Positions 25,058-34,175 of a stretch of 59,483 bases of DNA are shown one piece after another. The translations under genes were made by a program, and so were the position numbers. This DNA is from Neisseria mucosa (GTDB taxonomy: Bacteria > Pseudomonadota > Gammaproteobacteria > Burkholderiales > Neisseriaceae). Every line of letters begins with the position of its first letter. Positions within the stretch are counted from its first letter, which is position 1. The DNA is taken from positions 1-59,483 of the forward strand of contig NZ_POWX01000016.1 in assembly GCF_003044445.1 (NCBI RefSeq). Direction: 5' to 3'. Below the pieces are notes generated by a model. That model was not told where the DNA came from, did not search any database, and saw only the letters and a program-made list of their open reading frames with translations.

Positions 25058-27823
25058 ATGACCGACGCAACTATCCGCAACGACCATAAATTCGCACTCG
25101 AAACCCTGCCCGTCAGCCTTGAAGACGAAATGCGCAAAAGCTATCTCGATTACGCCATGAGCGTGATTGTCGGCCGCGCGCTGCCCGATGTGCGCGACGG
25201 TTTGAAGCCGGTGCACCGCCGCGTGCTTTACGCCATGCACGAGCTGAAAAACAACTGGAACGCCGCCTACAAAAAATCGGCACGTATCGTCGGCGACGTC
25301 ATCGGTAAATACCATCCGCACGGCGATTCTGCGGTTTACGACACCATCGTGCGCATGGCGCAGGATTTCTCGATGCGCTACGTCTTAATCGACGGTCAGG
25401 GAAACTTCGGTTCGGTTGACGGCGACGGTGCCGCGGCCATGCGTTATACCGAAATCCGCATGGCGAAAATCGCCCACGAAATGCTGGCGGACATCGAAGA
25501 AGAAACCGTCAATTTCGGCCCGAACTACGACGGCAGCGAACACGAGCCGCTGGTGTTGCCGACCCGCTTCCCCGCGCTGTTGGTCAACGGCTCGTCCGGT
25601 ATCGCCGTCGGTATGGCGACCAATATTCCGCCGCACAACCTTACAGACACCATCAACGCCTGTCTGCGTCTTTTGGACGAACCCGAAACCGAAATCGACG
25701 AATTGATCAACATCCTGCAAGCCCCTGATTTCCCGACCGGCGCAACCATCTACGGCTTGAGCGGCGTGCGCGAAGGCTATAAAACCGGCCGCGGCCGCGT
25801 CGTTATGCGCGGTAAAACCCATATCGAACCCATAGGCAAAAACGGCGAACGCGAAGCCATCATCATCGACGAAATCCCGTATCAGGTAAACAAAGCCAAA
25901 CTGGTGGAAAAAATCGGCGAGTTGGTGCGCGAAAAAACGTTGGAAGGCGTATCCGACCTGCGCGACGAATCCGACAAATCTGGTATGCGCGTCGTTATCG
26001 AATTGAAACGCAATGAAAACGCCGAAGTCGTTTTAAACCAACTCTACAAACTCACCCAGCTTCAAGACAGCTTCGGCATCAATATGGTTGCCTTGGTTGA
26101 CGGTCAGCCGCGCCTGTTGAACCTGAAACAAATTTTGTCGGAATTCCTGCGCCACCGTCGCGAAGTTGTTACCCGTCGTACCTTGTTCCGCCTGAAAAAA
26201 GCGCGTCATGAGGGCCACATCGCCGAAGGTAAAGCCGTCGCATTGTCCAATATCGACGAGATGATTCGGTTGATTAAAGAATCCGCCGACGCGCCCGAAG
26301 CCAAAGAAAAACTGCTCTCTCGCGCATGGCGCAGCGGTTTGGTGGAAGACATGCTGAGCCGTACCGACCTCGACCTGCGCATGGCACGCCCCGAAGGCCT
26401 GCCCGCCAACCTCGGCTTGCAGGAACAAGGCTATTACCTGAGCGAAATTCAGGCTGACGCCATCCTGCGCATGAGCCTGCGCAACCTGACCGGTCTCGAT
26501 CAAGAAGAAATCGTCGGCGACTACAAAAACATCATGGCGAAAATCATCGACTATTTGGACATTTTGGCGAAACCGGAACGCATCACCCAAATCATTCGTG
26601 AAGAGTTGGAAGAAACCAAAACCAATTTCGGCGACGAACGCCGCAGCGAAATCAACCCGTTCGGCGGCGACATTGCTGATGAAGACCTGATTCCGCAACG
26701 CGAAATGGTCGTTACCCTGACCCACGGCGGCTATATCAAAACCCAGCCGACCACCGACTATCAGGCGCAGCGTCGCGGAGGACGCGGCAAACAGGCGGCG
26801 GCGACCAAAGACGAAGACTTCATCGAAACCTTGTTCGTTGCGAATACGCATGACTATTTGATGTGTTTCACCAACCTCGGCAAGTGCCACTGGATTAAGG
26901 TTTACAAACTGCCCGAAGGCGGTCGAAACAGCCGCGGTCGTCCGATTAACAACGTCATCCAGTTGGAAGAAGGCGAAAAAGTCAGCGCCATCCTTGCCGT
27001 TCGCGAATTCCCCGAAGACCAATACGTCTTCTTCGCCACCGCACAAGGCATGGTGAAAAAAGTCCAGCTTTCGGCATTTAAAAACGTCCGCAGCCAAGGC
27101 ATCAAAGCCATCGCGCTTAAAGAAGGCGACTACCTCGTCGGTGCCGCGCAAACCAGCGGATCGGACGACATTATGCTGTTCTCCAACTTGGGCAAAGCCA
27201 TCCGCTTTAACGAATACTGGGAAAAATCCGGCAACGATGAAGCTCAAGATGCCGACATCGAAACCGAAATTTCAGACGACCTCGAAGACGAAACCGCCGA
27301 CAACGAAAACGCCCTGCCAAGCGGCAAACACGGTGTGCGTCCGTCCGGTCGCGGCAGCGGCGGCCTGCGCGGTATGCGCCTGCCTGCCGACGGCAAAATC
27401 GTCAGCCTGATTACCTTTGCACCCGAAGCCGCGCAAAGCGATTTGCAAGTGCTGACCGCCACCGCCAACGGCTACGGCAAACGTACCCCGATTGCCGATT
27501 ACAGCCGTAAAAACAAAGGCGGACAAGGCAATATCGCCATCAACACCGGCGAACGCAACGGCGATTTGGTCGCCGCAACCTTGGTCGGCGAAACCGACGA
27601 CCTGATGCTGATTACCAGCGGCGGCGTCCTCATCCGCACCAAAGTCGAACAAATCCGCGAAACCGGCCGCGCCGCAGCAGGCGTGCGCCTGATTAATCTG
27701 GACGAAGGCGAGCAACTGGTCAGCCTCGAGCGGGTAGCAGAAGAACCGGAAGACGCGTCAGCTTCAGGTGAAGAAAACACTACCGAGGCAAACGTAACAA
27801 CAGAAGACAATACACCGCAATAA
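25058..27823 (+). CDS. gyrA: DNA gyrase subunit A
   Basis: 921 residues from MTDATIRNDHKF; eight in-frame upstream codons are not family-like. The breakage-reunion domain shows 'SYLDYAMSVIVGRALPDVRDGLKPVHRR', the QRDR 'YHPHGDSAVYDTIV' with Ser91 and Asp95 (the fluoroquinolone-susceptible residues) and catalytic Tyr in 'AAMRYTEIRM'. The GyrA-box region and C-terminal beta-propeller follow. An acidic insertion (about 736-760, 'ISDDLEDETADNENALPSGK') contains a DUS-encoded SDDL. Acidic tail after about 895. Confidence 0.98.
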   Translation: MTDATIRNDHKFALETLPVSLEDEMRKSYLDYAMSVIVGRALPDVRDGLKPVHRRVLYAMHELKNNWNAAYKKSARIVGDVIGKYHPHGDSAVYDTIVRMAQDFSMRYVLIDGQGNFGSVDGDGAAAMRYTEIRMAKIAHEMLADIEEETVNFGPNYDGSEHEPLVLPTRFPALLVNGSSGIAVGMATNIPPHNLTDTINACLRLLDEPETEIDELINILQAPDFPTGATIYGLSGVREGYKTGRGRVVMRGKTHIEPIGKNGEREAIIIDEIPYQVNKAKLVEKIGELVREKTLEGVSDLRDESDKSGMRVVIELKRNENAEVVLNQLYKLTQLQDSFGINMVALVDGQPRLLNLKQILSEFLRHRREVVTRRTLFRLKKARHEGHIAEGKAVALSNIDEMIRLIKESADAPEAKEKLLSRAWRSGLVEDMLSRTDLDLRMARPEGLPANLGLQEQGYYLSEIQADAILRMSLRNLTGLDQEEIVGDYKNIMAKIIDYLDILAKPERITQIIREELEETKTNFGDERRSEINPFGGDIADEDLIPQREMVVTLTHGGYIKTQPTTDYQAQRRGGRGKQAAATKDEDFIETLFVANTHDYLMCFTNLGKCHWIKVYKLPEGGRNSRGRPINNVIQLEEGEKVSAILAVREFPEDQYVFFATAQGMVKKVQLSAFKNVRSQGIKAIALKEGDYLVGAAQTSGSDDIMLFSNLGKAIRFNEYWEKSGNDEAQDADIETEISDDLEDETADNENALPSGKHGVRPSGRGSGGLRGMRLPADGKIVSLITFAPEAAQSDLQVLTATANGYGKRTPIADYSRKNKGGQGNIAINTGERNGDLVAATLVGETDDLMLITSGGVLIRTKVEQIRETGRAAAGVRLINLDEGEQLVSLERVAEEPEDASASGEENTTEANVTTEDNTPQ

Positions 27824-27834
27824 AGCAAGAAACC

Positions 27835-27872
27835 GGCCGTCTGAAAAACAATCTATGTTTTTTCAGACGGCC
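27835..27872 (+). terminator. Terminator of gyrA made of a foreign-dialect DUS pair
   Basis: GGCCGTCTGAAAAA pairs with TTTTTTCAGACGGCC. Both arms have C where the rest of the window has T (GCCGTCTGAA instead of GTCGTCTGAA). The right arm read in reverse is an exact AGGCCGTCTGAA, the AG-DUS dialect. Confidence 0.88.
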
Positions 27873-27878
27873 TCTATT

Positions 27879-27985
27879 TATAGTGGATTAAATTTAAATC
27901 AGGACAAGGCGACGAAGCCGCAGACAGTACAGATAGTACGGCAAGGCGAGGCAACGCCGTACTGGTTTAAAGTTAATCCACTATA
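27879..27985. repeat. Correia repeat enclosed element, 107 bp
   Basis: Same orientation as at 16811. It ends 31 bp before the metY ATG, so it lies inside the metY promoter/leader region and could supply promoter or RNase III processing signals. Confidence 0.92.
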
Positions 27986-28016
27986 TCAATGTTTAATTCA
28001 CTACAAGGATATTCAT

Positions 28017-29294
28017 ATGAAACGGGAAACTATCGCCCTACACGCAGGCTATCAATCCGAACCGACCACCAAATCCGCTGCCGTCCCGATTTACCAAACC
28101 ACTTCCTACACTTTCGACAACACGCAGCATGGCGCAGACCTGTTTAACCTTGACGTTGCGGGCAATATCTACACCCGCATCATGAATCCGACCACCGCCG
28201 TGTTGGAAGAACGTGTCGCCCGTTTGGAAGGAGGCATTGCCGCATTGGCTGTTGCCAGCGGTATGGCGGCAATCACCTATGCCATTCAAACATTGGTTGA
28301 AGCAGGCGACAACATCATCGCAACCAAAACCCTCTACGGCGGCACATACAATTTCTTTGCCCACAGCCTGCCGCGCCAAGGCATAGAAGTGCGCTTTATC
28401 GATCCTGCCAAACCCGAAGAAATCTCCGCCAATACCGACAGCCGAACCAAACTGGTGTATTGCGAATCCATCGGCAATCCCGCCATCAATGTTGTCGATA
28501 TTCAGGCATTTGCCCAAGCCGCACACGCTCAAGGGCTGCCACTGATGGTGGACAACACCGTCGCTACGCCCACGCTGTTCCGCCCCATCGAACACGGCGC
28601 CGACATCGTTATCCAATCGCTGACCAAATATATCGGCGGCCACGGCACAACGATTGGCGGTGCCATTATCGACGGCGGCAAATTCCAATGGGCAGGCAAT
28701 CCGCGTTTTGACCGAACCTTCAACCAGCCGGACCCGTCCTACCACGGAGTAAACTACTGCGAGCATTTTGGTGCGGCCGCATACATCGCCCGCGCCCGCG
28801 TCGTCCCGCTGCGCAATACCGGTGCCGCCCTGTCGCCGCACAGCGCATTTTTACTGCTACAAGGTTTGGAAACCCTCGCCCTGCGCATGGAGCGTCATTG
28901 TGAAAACGCCTTGAAAGTAGCCGAATTCTTAAAGAAACACCCGCAGGTCGAATGGGTAAACTATCCTGCCTTGCCTGACAGCCCGTACAAAAACTTAATC
29001 GACCGCGACTACGGCGGCAAAGCCTCCGGTTTGCTGAGTTTCGGCATTAAAGGCGGACGCGAAGCGGGTGCAAAATTCATCGACGCACTGCAACTCTTCT
29101 TGCGCTTGGTAAATATCGGCGATGCCAAATCGCTTGCCACCCATCCCGCCACCACTACCCACCGCCAGCTTGACGATACCGAACTTGCCGCAGCAGGCGT
29201 CAGCCCCGATATGGTACGCCTGAGCGTGGGCATCGAGCATATCGATGATTTGCTTGCCGACTTGGCGCAGGCATTGGAAGCGGCACGGGTATAG
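28017..29294 (+). CDS. metY: O-acetylhomoserine sulfhydrylase (aminocarboxypropyltransferase)
   Basis: 425 residues from MKRETIALHAGYQ, with AAGGA 7 bp before the ATG. PLP-dependent Cys/Met metabolism family; makes homocysteine from O-acetylhomoserine and sulfide. 'YTRIMNPTTAVLEERVARLEGGIAALAVASGMAAI', 'LYGGTYNFF', 'MVDNTVATP' and the PLP lysine in 'QSLTKYIGGHGTTIGG' are visible; length and 'PDPSYHGVNY' favour MetY over MetB/MetC. The Correia element immediately upstream may influence expression. Confidence 0.92.
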   Translation: MKRETIALHAGYQSEPTTKSAAVPIYQTTSYTFDNTQHGADLFNLDVAGNIYTRIMNPTTAVLEERVARLEGGIAALAVASGMAAITYAIQTLVEAGDNIIATKTLYGGTYNFFAHSLPRQGIEVRFIDPAKPEEISANTDSRTKLVYCESIGNPAINVVDIQAFAQAAHAQGLPLMVDNTVATPTLFRPIEHGADIVIQSLTKYIGGHGTTIGGAIIDGGKFQWAGNPRFDRTFNQPDPSYHGVNYCEHFGAAAYIARARVVPLRNTGAALSPHSAFLLLQGLETLALRMERHCENALKVAEFLKKHPQVEWVNYPALPDSPYKNLIDRDYGGKASGLLSFGIKGGREAGAKFIDALQLFLRLVNIGDAKSLATHPATTTHRQLDDTELAAAGVSPDMVRLSVGIEHIDDLLADLAQALEAARV

Positions 29295-29333
29295 GCAAAT
29301 AACAACCGTAGTTAGATGAAAAAGCCCCCGCTT

Positions 29334-29398
29334 AAAAAGGTCGTCTGAAAATCATTTCTCCGTTTAGGAAAATACCTGTCTTCAGACGACCTTTTTTT
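29334..29398 (+). terminator. DUS terminator after metY
   Basis: AAAAAGGTCGTCTGAA (29334-29349) pairs with TTCAGACGACCTTTTTTT (29381-29398), loop about 31 nt. Confidence 0.85.
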
Positions 29399-29410
29399 CA
29401 ATTCCAATGT

Positions 29411-29517
29411 TATAGTGGATTAAATTTAAATCAGGACAAGGCGACGAAGCCGCAGACAGTACAGATAGTACGACAAGGCGAGGCAACGCCGTACTGGTTT
29501 AAAGTTAATCCACTATA
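29411..29517. repeat. Correia repeat enclosed element, 107 bp
   Basis: Same orientation as at 27879 and nearly identical to it, differing for example at one base of the GTACGG core (GTACGA). Confidence 0.92.
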
Positions 29518-29667
29518 TGCTCCAATACCAAGCATTTTGGTATCCCTATACACAGAATAAAATTACCTGATGGTAAGACAGAACAATATCGTCCGTCTCG
29601 GCAAGCCGGACAACAAATCCAACAACGCTTCAACAATAGCGAAAACTATAGCCGATTTAAACGGTGA
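29518..29667 (+). pseudogene. C-terminal gene remnant abutting a Correia element
   Basis: An open frame runs straight from the Correia end to TGA at 29665, reading '...[19 protein letters not shown]' then 'YRPSRQAGQQIQQRFNNS' and 'ENYSRFKR'. It has no start codon or ribosome site, and its basic, protein-like C-terminal sequence suggests the tail of a lost gene, possibly a toxin-type C-terminus. A 38-codon overlapping frame (29570-29686) looks less protein-like. Identity unknown. Confidence 0.4.
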
Positions 29668-29745
29668 AGATTGGGAACCAATCTAAAGCGCAAGAGCAAA
29701 ATTATCTCCGTATCCTGTTATTCCTTAACTCATCCTCCTTTTATC

Positions 29746-32700
29746 ATGCCCACTACCGCCTCCATTCCCGCCTTCGATCCCCTAAGCATCCCCATATCAG
29801 GTACCAATCTGATTGAAGCCTCTGCCGGTACGGGCAAAACCTACGGCATTGCGGCTTTGTTCACGCGTTTGGTCGTGCTTGAGCAGATGCCGGTTGAAAG
29901 CATTTTGACCGTTACTTTTACTAAAGCGGCGACGGCGGAATTAAAAACCCGTTTGCGCGCGCGTTTGGACGAAGTGTTGCAGGCATTAGAAAGCGTAGAG
30001 GATACGGACAATCTTTCAGACGACCTCGCAGCATATTGCCGAGACAATCATCCGGGCGATGTGTTTCTAACCGGCTTGCTCAAACAGGCATTGGCTCAAG
30101 AAAGTCGGGCGCGGCTGATTGTCCGCCTCAAAGCTGCCATCGGACAATTCGACAACGCCGCGATTTATACCATTCACGGATTCTGCCAACGCATTTTGCG
30201 CGATTATGCATTTTTGTGCCGCGCGCCTATGGATGTCGAATTGACTGAAGACAACCGCGACCGCCTGCTGATTCCTGCCCAAGATTTTTGGCGCGACCGC
30301 ATCGTCAATGATCCCATTCTAGCGAAGCTGGTATTTGAACGCCGCCAAACGCCGCAAACCATGCTGGCGGCAATACAAAAGTTCGTCAGCCGTCCGTATT
30401 TGGTTTTCAGACGACCCGAAACAGACTTAGTCGCCGCGCAGGAAAAATTTCGGAAAACATGGGAAAAAGTGCGTTCTAAACTGGACGCCTTGGAAGAAAC
30501 ATTCTGGCGCATCCGTTCGATATTAAATGGCAACTCATACCAAGAAAAAACATTCAAAACCGTCTTTCTCGAGCTCCAATCCGCCTCCCAATCCGATGCC
30601 CTTCCTTCTTTTAGCAAAACGACGGCAGAAAAGCTGCCCATGTTTGCCGTAGAAGCTTTAGAGTCCAAAGTCAAAAAAGGCAATACGCCCGACGCTGCCG
30701 CCTTTGCCGATTTGCAGATATTGGCGAATCTCGGCGCAGATTCGGCTGCCATTGTGCGAGCCGAAGAAGATACGCTTACCCTGCTCCATCTCGACCTGCT
30801 CGACCATCTTAATGCCAGTCTGAGCGAACAGAAAAAATCCAAACGCGAACGCGGTTTCGACGATTTGCTGCTGGATGTTTACGACGCCCTGACCGACAAC
30901 CCGCAGGCAGACTCGCTGGCTCAGGCAGTAGCGCAGAACTGGCGCATCGCCTTGATTGACGAATTTCAAGACACCGATCCGCTGCAATACGAGATTTTCC
31001 GACAAATCTTCATCAGCCAACACAAGCCCTTATTCCTAGTCGGCGACCCCAAGCAAGCCATTTACAGCTTTCGCGGCGCCGACATTTACGCCTATCTGCA
31101 AGCCGCAGCCGACGCGCAACACAGCTACACGCTGGCGACCAATTACCGCAGCCATGCCAAACTGATTAACGGCATAGGCGCATTGTTCCGCTGCAAAAAC
31201 CGCCCTTTCGTCTTGGACGGCATAGACTATACCGAAGTCGGCGCCGCACGTTCCGAAAGCCGGCTTTCGCCGCCCCAAACTGCCATACAGATACGCTGGC
31301 TCAACGGCAAAGACGACGAAGTGCTCAACAAAGACATCTTGCGCCGCCGTGCCTCCGAATATTGCGCCGACGAAATCGCCCACACGCTCAACGAAGCTGC
31401 CGAAGGTCGTCTGAAATTCAAAGACAGACCGGTCGTTTCAGGCGATATTGCCGTCTTGGTCAGGACGTTTAACGAAGGCGTGATGGTGGCAAAAGCGCTG
31501 AAAACGCGCGGCATACAAAGCGTTTTGCTCTCAAGAGAATCGGTTTTCACCACGCCCGAAGCCCTCGCCCTTGCCGCGCTGTTGGATTATTGGCTCAATC
31601 CCGGACAAATCGGCTCGCTGCGCTTCGTCTTATCCGGCACATTGTTCGGCTACGACGCGCAAGCCCTGTATCAACTCAACCGCAACGAAGCCGAATTATT
31701 AAACTGGATAAACACCTCCGCCGAATCCGTCGCCATTTGGCGGAAAAGTGGGATTTATGCCGCGCTGCAATACTTCTCCTCGCTGCACGGCATCGAAACC
31801 GGACTGCTCGCACGCGGCGACGAGCGCGGCCTCACCAATTTCCATCAGCTTTTAGAGTGTCTCTCCGAAGAAGAAGGACAAAGCCTCAGCCCCGCCGCCC
31901 TGCATCAATGGCTCAACGACCAAATCAGTCTGGCGCAAGACCGTTCCGTCGGCGAATCAGGGCTTTTACGGCTTGAAAGCGATGAAGCGCTGGTCAAAAT
32001 CGTGACCATGCATGCCTCCAAAGGTTTGCAATATCCTTTGGTCTATTGCCCTTTCGTTTGGGACGCGAAAGACATGAAGCCCGCCGATTGGCAAATCCTC
32101 CACACCGCCGACCACACCACCGAGCTGCTTGCCAAAACGCAACTTGACGATGAAGACCGCATCCACCTTGCCGACGAAGAAATGGCAGAACGCCTGCGCC
32201 TGCTTTACGTCGCGCTGACCCGCGCCGAAGAGCAGCTCGTCCTCTATGCCGCACATTGCGGCGATACCGCAGATTCCCCTTTCGCCTACCTGCTTGAAGG
32301 CAGCGCCGACAGCAATCGGGCGGATACCCGCCAGGCCCATGACCAAGAACGCAAAGCAAACAAAGCCCTAGGCGAGCTGCAAATGCTGAAAAACAACTGG
32401 CTGCATTTCCTCAAAAATCCCCCCGAACATACCGACTTCAGCTTTTCCGAAGACGCGCCGCAACCCGCAGCCGCGCAAAACCGCCATCTTTCAGACGACC
32501 TCTATCAAGCCGCTGTTATCCCCGCCCGTGGATTTCAGTTTATCCGGCATACCAGCTTTACCGGTCTCAGCCGCCAAGTCAAAACCCGAGACGATGAGCG
32601 CGAAGAATTACAACCCGCACTCGACCCCGCAGAAACCGCCGCCGACACAGAAAGGTCGTCTGAAACCGCTCTTCTCGTTTCAGACGACCTCCCAAACACC

Positions 32701-33387
32701 GACATCCACCATTTCCCGCGCGGAGCCAATGCCGGTGTCTGCCTGCATGAAATGTTGGAAAAATTCGACTTTGCCCAAAGCGCCGAAAGTCAAAGCAACC
32801 TGATAGCCGAAACCTTGACCCGCTACGGCTTCGACCTGCTTTGGACAGATGCCGTCAAACAAATGCTCGAGACCTGCCGTAAAACGCGCCTTTCTGCACA
32901 AAGCCTGTCTGAAATCCCACCCGAACGCCGCCTTCCGGAAATGGGGTTCACCCTCTACACCGAAGACTTCAAACTCCATGACCTGCGCCGCTGGTTTGCC
33001 CGCGAAAACAGTTCACTGCCGCCGGAATGTATCGAAGCCGCAGAAAGATTGGATTTCCAAGATGTACAAGGCTTTCTCAACGGCTTCATCGACATGGTTT
33101 GCCAAGATTCAGACGACCTCGTGTGCATCATCGACTACAAATCCAACCATCTGGGCGACAACGCCGAAGCCTATACGCAACAAGCCATGAACGAAGCCGT
33201 AGCAGACCACCACTACTACCTGCAAGCACTCATCTACGCCATCGCCGTAGCCCGCTACTTCAAACTGCGCGGCAAACCGTTACCCCAAATCGCCATTCGA
33301 TACCTCTTCCTACGCGGATTGGACGGCACGGACAACGGCGTCTGGCAATGGGACTTGGATACCGAATCCTTGGCGCAATGGCTGTAA
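29746..33387 (+). CDS. recB: RecBCD enzyme subunit RecB
   Basis: 1213 residues from MPTTASIPAFDP; no ribosome site is evident at this ATG or at the in-frame upstream start, so the N-terminus is chosen by family fit. UvrD-type helicase motifs: 'LIEASAGTGKTYGIAALFTRLV' (motif I), 'LIDEFQDTDPLQYEIF', 'LVGDPKQAIYSFRGADIYAYL', 'IVTMHASKGLQYPLVYCPF', 'LLYVALTRAEEQLVLY'. The C-terminal nuclease carries 'VCIIDYKSNHLG'. Helicase/nuclease for double-strand break repair and, in Neisseria, transformation-associated recombination. At least six DUS lie inside the gene, one as an inverted pair. recC/recD are not in the window. Confidence 0.95.
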   Translation: MPTTASIPAFDPLSIPISGTNLIEASAGTGKTYGIAALFTRLVVLEQMPVESILTVTFTKAATAELKTRLRARLDEVLQALESVEDTDNLSDDLAAYCRDNHPGDVFLTGLLKQALAQESRARLIVRLKAAIGQFDNAAIYTIHGFCQRILRDYAFLCRAPMDVELTEDNRDRLLIPAQDFWRDRIVNDPILAKLVFERRQTPQTMLAAIQKFVSRPYLVFRRPETDLVAAQEKFRKTWEKVRSKLDALEETFWRIRSILNGNSYQEKTFKTVFLELQSASQSDALPSFSKTTAEKLPMFAVEALESKVKKGNTPDAAAFADLQILANLGADSAAIVRAEEDTLTLLHLDLLDHLNASLSEQKKSKRERGFDDLLLDVYDALTDNPQADSLAQAVAQNWRIALIDEFQDTDPLQYEIFRQIFISQHKPLFLVGDPKQAIYSFRGADIYAYLQAAADAQHSYTLATNYRSHAKLINGIGALFRCKNRPFVLDGIDYTEVGAARSESRLSPPQTAIQIRWLNGKDDEVLNKDILRRRASEYCADEIAHTLNEAAEGRLKFKDRPVVSGDIAVLVRTFNEGVMVAKALKTRGIQSVLLSRESVFTTPEALALAALLDYWLNPGQIGSLRFVLSGTLFGYDAQALYQLNRNEAELLNWINTSAESVAIWRKSGIYAALQYFSSLHGIETGLLARGDERGLTNFHQLLECLSEEEGQSLSPAALHQWLNDQISLAQDRSVGESGLLRLESDEALVKIVTMHASKGLQYPLVYCPFVWDAKDMKPADWQILHTADHTTELLAKTQLDDEDRIHLADEEMAERLRLLYVALTRAEEQLVLYAAHCGDTADSPFAYLLEGSADSNRADTRQAHDQERKANKALGELQMLKNNWLHFLKNPPEHTDFSFSEDAPQPAAAQNRHLSDDLYQAAVIPARGFQFIRHTSFTGLSRQVKTRDDEREELQPALDPAETAADTERSSETALLVSDDLPNTDIHHFPRGANAGVCLHEMLEKFDFAQSAESQSNLIAETLTRYGFDLLWTDAVKQMLETCRKTRLSAQSLSEIPPERRLPEMGFTLYTEDFKLHDLRRWFARENSSLPPECIEAAERLDFQDVQGFLNGFIDMVCQDSDDLVCIIDYKSNHLGDNAEAYTQQAMNEAVADHHYYLQALIYAIAVARYFKLRGKPLPQIAIRYLFLRGLDGTDNGVWQWDLDTESLAQWL
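32652..32691. repeat. Inverted DUS pair inside the recB coding region
   Basis: AAGGTCGTCTGAAAC (about 32652-32666) and GTTTCAGACGACCT (about 32677-32690) form a full terminator-like stem, yet the frame stays open and encodes 'ERSSETALLVSDDLPNT' in the linker between the helicase and nuclease domains. Confidence 0.9.
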
Positions 33388-33399
33388 ATGGAAGCACAA

Positions 33400-33441
33400 A
33401 GGTCGTCTGAAAATACACGCGTAAGCGTTTTCAGACGACCT
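33400..33441 (+). terminator. DUS stem-loop after recB
   Basis: AGGTCGTCTGAAAA pairs with TTTTCAGACGACCT; no T run after it. Confidence 0.8.
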
Positions 33442-33895
33442 GAGACCTTAGCGAATTCCGCTTTTTTACCTTTCAACCCAATAGCCGAAACCTAAGCACA
33501 GTTTTTCAGTTGTTTCCATTATCAATCACTCCTCCTGTACCACCCAAATATTCCCTTAATTCCTTGCAGGTACCTGATAATAAGGCATCCTGATCGCCTT
33601 TTAGGCGGCAACAGATACACTTAGCCCGTCAGCCGCCCTCAATAAATAGTCTGTTAACCAGATTTGACGCATGAAAATGCGCCAAAAAATTTTCAATTGC
33701 CTAAAACCTCCCTAATATTGAGCAAAAAGTAGGAAAAATCAGAAAGGTTTTGCATTTTGAAAATGAGATTGAGCATAAAATTTTAGTAACCTATGTTATT
33801 GCAAAGGTATCGATCTATCTAAATATGAAGAATGATGCCCTGCTAAAATGGCTACATTAAAACACTCAGCCCCCAACCCCACCCATCCCCAAAAG
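33442..33895. other. Non-coding region recB to tRNA-Glu
   Basis: About 450 bp of AT-rich DNA with no gene. The only structure is a compact hairpin at 33663-33686: TTTGACGCAT and ATGCGCCAAA closed by a GAAA tetraloop, one mismatch. GNRA loops are typical of structured RNA, but no promoter or terminator frames it clearly. Confidence 0.5.
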
Positions 33896-33931
33896 ACAAA
33901 AAAATAAACCCTTACTATTTTCTAGTAAGGG
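33896..33931 (-). terminator. Intrinsic terminator of tRNA-Glu
   Basis: CCCTTACTA-5 nt-TAGTAAGGG (33909-33931) followed on the minus strand by TTTATTTTTTT; 14 bp beyond the CCA end of the tRNA. Confidence 0.9.
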
Positions 33932-33944
33932 GTTATTGAAAATC

Positions 33945-34020
33945 TGGCACGCCCACGGGGATTCGAACCCCGGTTGCCGCCGTGAAAGGGCAGTGTCCTA
34001 GGCCTCTAGACGATGGGCGC
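33945..34020 (-). tRNA. tRNA-Glu (anticodon UUC)
   Basis: 76 nt including encoded CCA. Acceptor GCGCCCA pairs with TGGGCGT; D-arm 'TCGTCTAGAGGCCTAGGACA', anticodon loop CCCTTTCACGG with TTC, T-arm GGGGTTCGAATCCCC. The sequence is close to other bacterial tRNA-Glu. It has its own promoter and terminator, so it is a single-gene unit. Confidence 0.97.
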
Positions 34021-34035
34021 GTAACCGAGTTGCGA

Positions 34036-34064
34036 ACTATACATAAGCGTTAAAACGCTGTCAA
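34036..34064 (-). promoter_or_regulatory. Promoter of tRNA-Glu
   Basis: On the minus strand TTGACA (34064-34059), 17-bp spacer, TATAGT (34041-34036), 15 bp before the tRNA 5' end: a consensus sigma70 promoter. Confidence 0.88.
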
Positions 34065-34175
34065 CGGGTCTGGCGTTTTTTATGGTCAAACTCGTTTCAG
34101 ACGACCCTTCTGCTCCTTATCTTTGTATGGGCTTTGCCTGTATAATGCCGCTTTTAATGAAAAGGAAAACAAACC

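Noticed and set aside
25325..25345. Quinolone-resistance change in gyrA
   Set aside because: Positions 91 and 95 read Ser and Asp, the susceptible residues.
32900..32920. GCCTGTCTGAA in recB as another foreign DUS dialect
   Set aside because: Single intragenic copy with a mismatch to the 12-mer I remember; can be explained by coding sequence.
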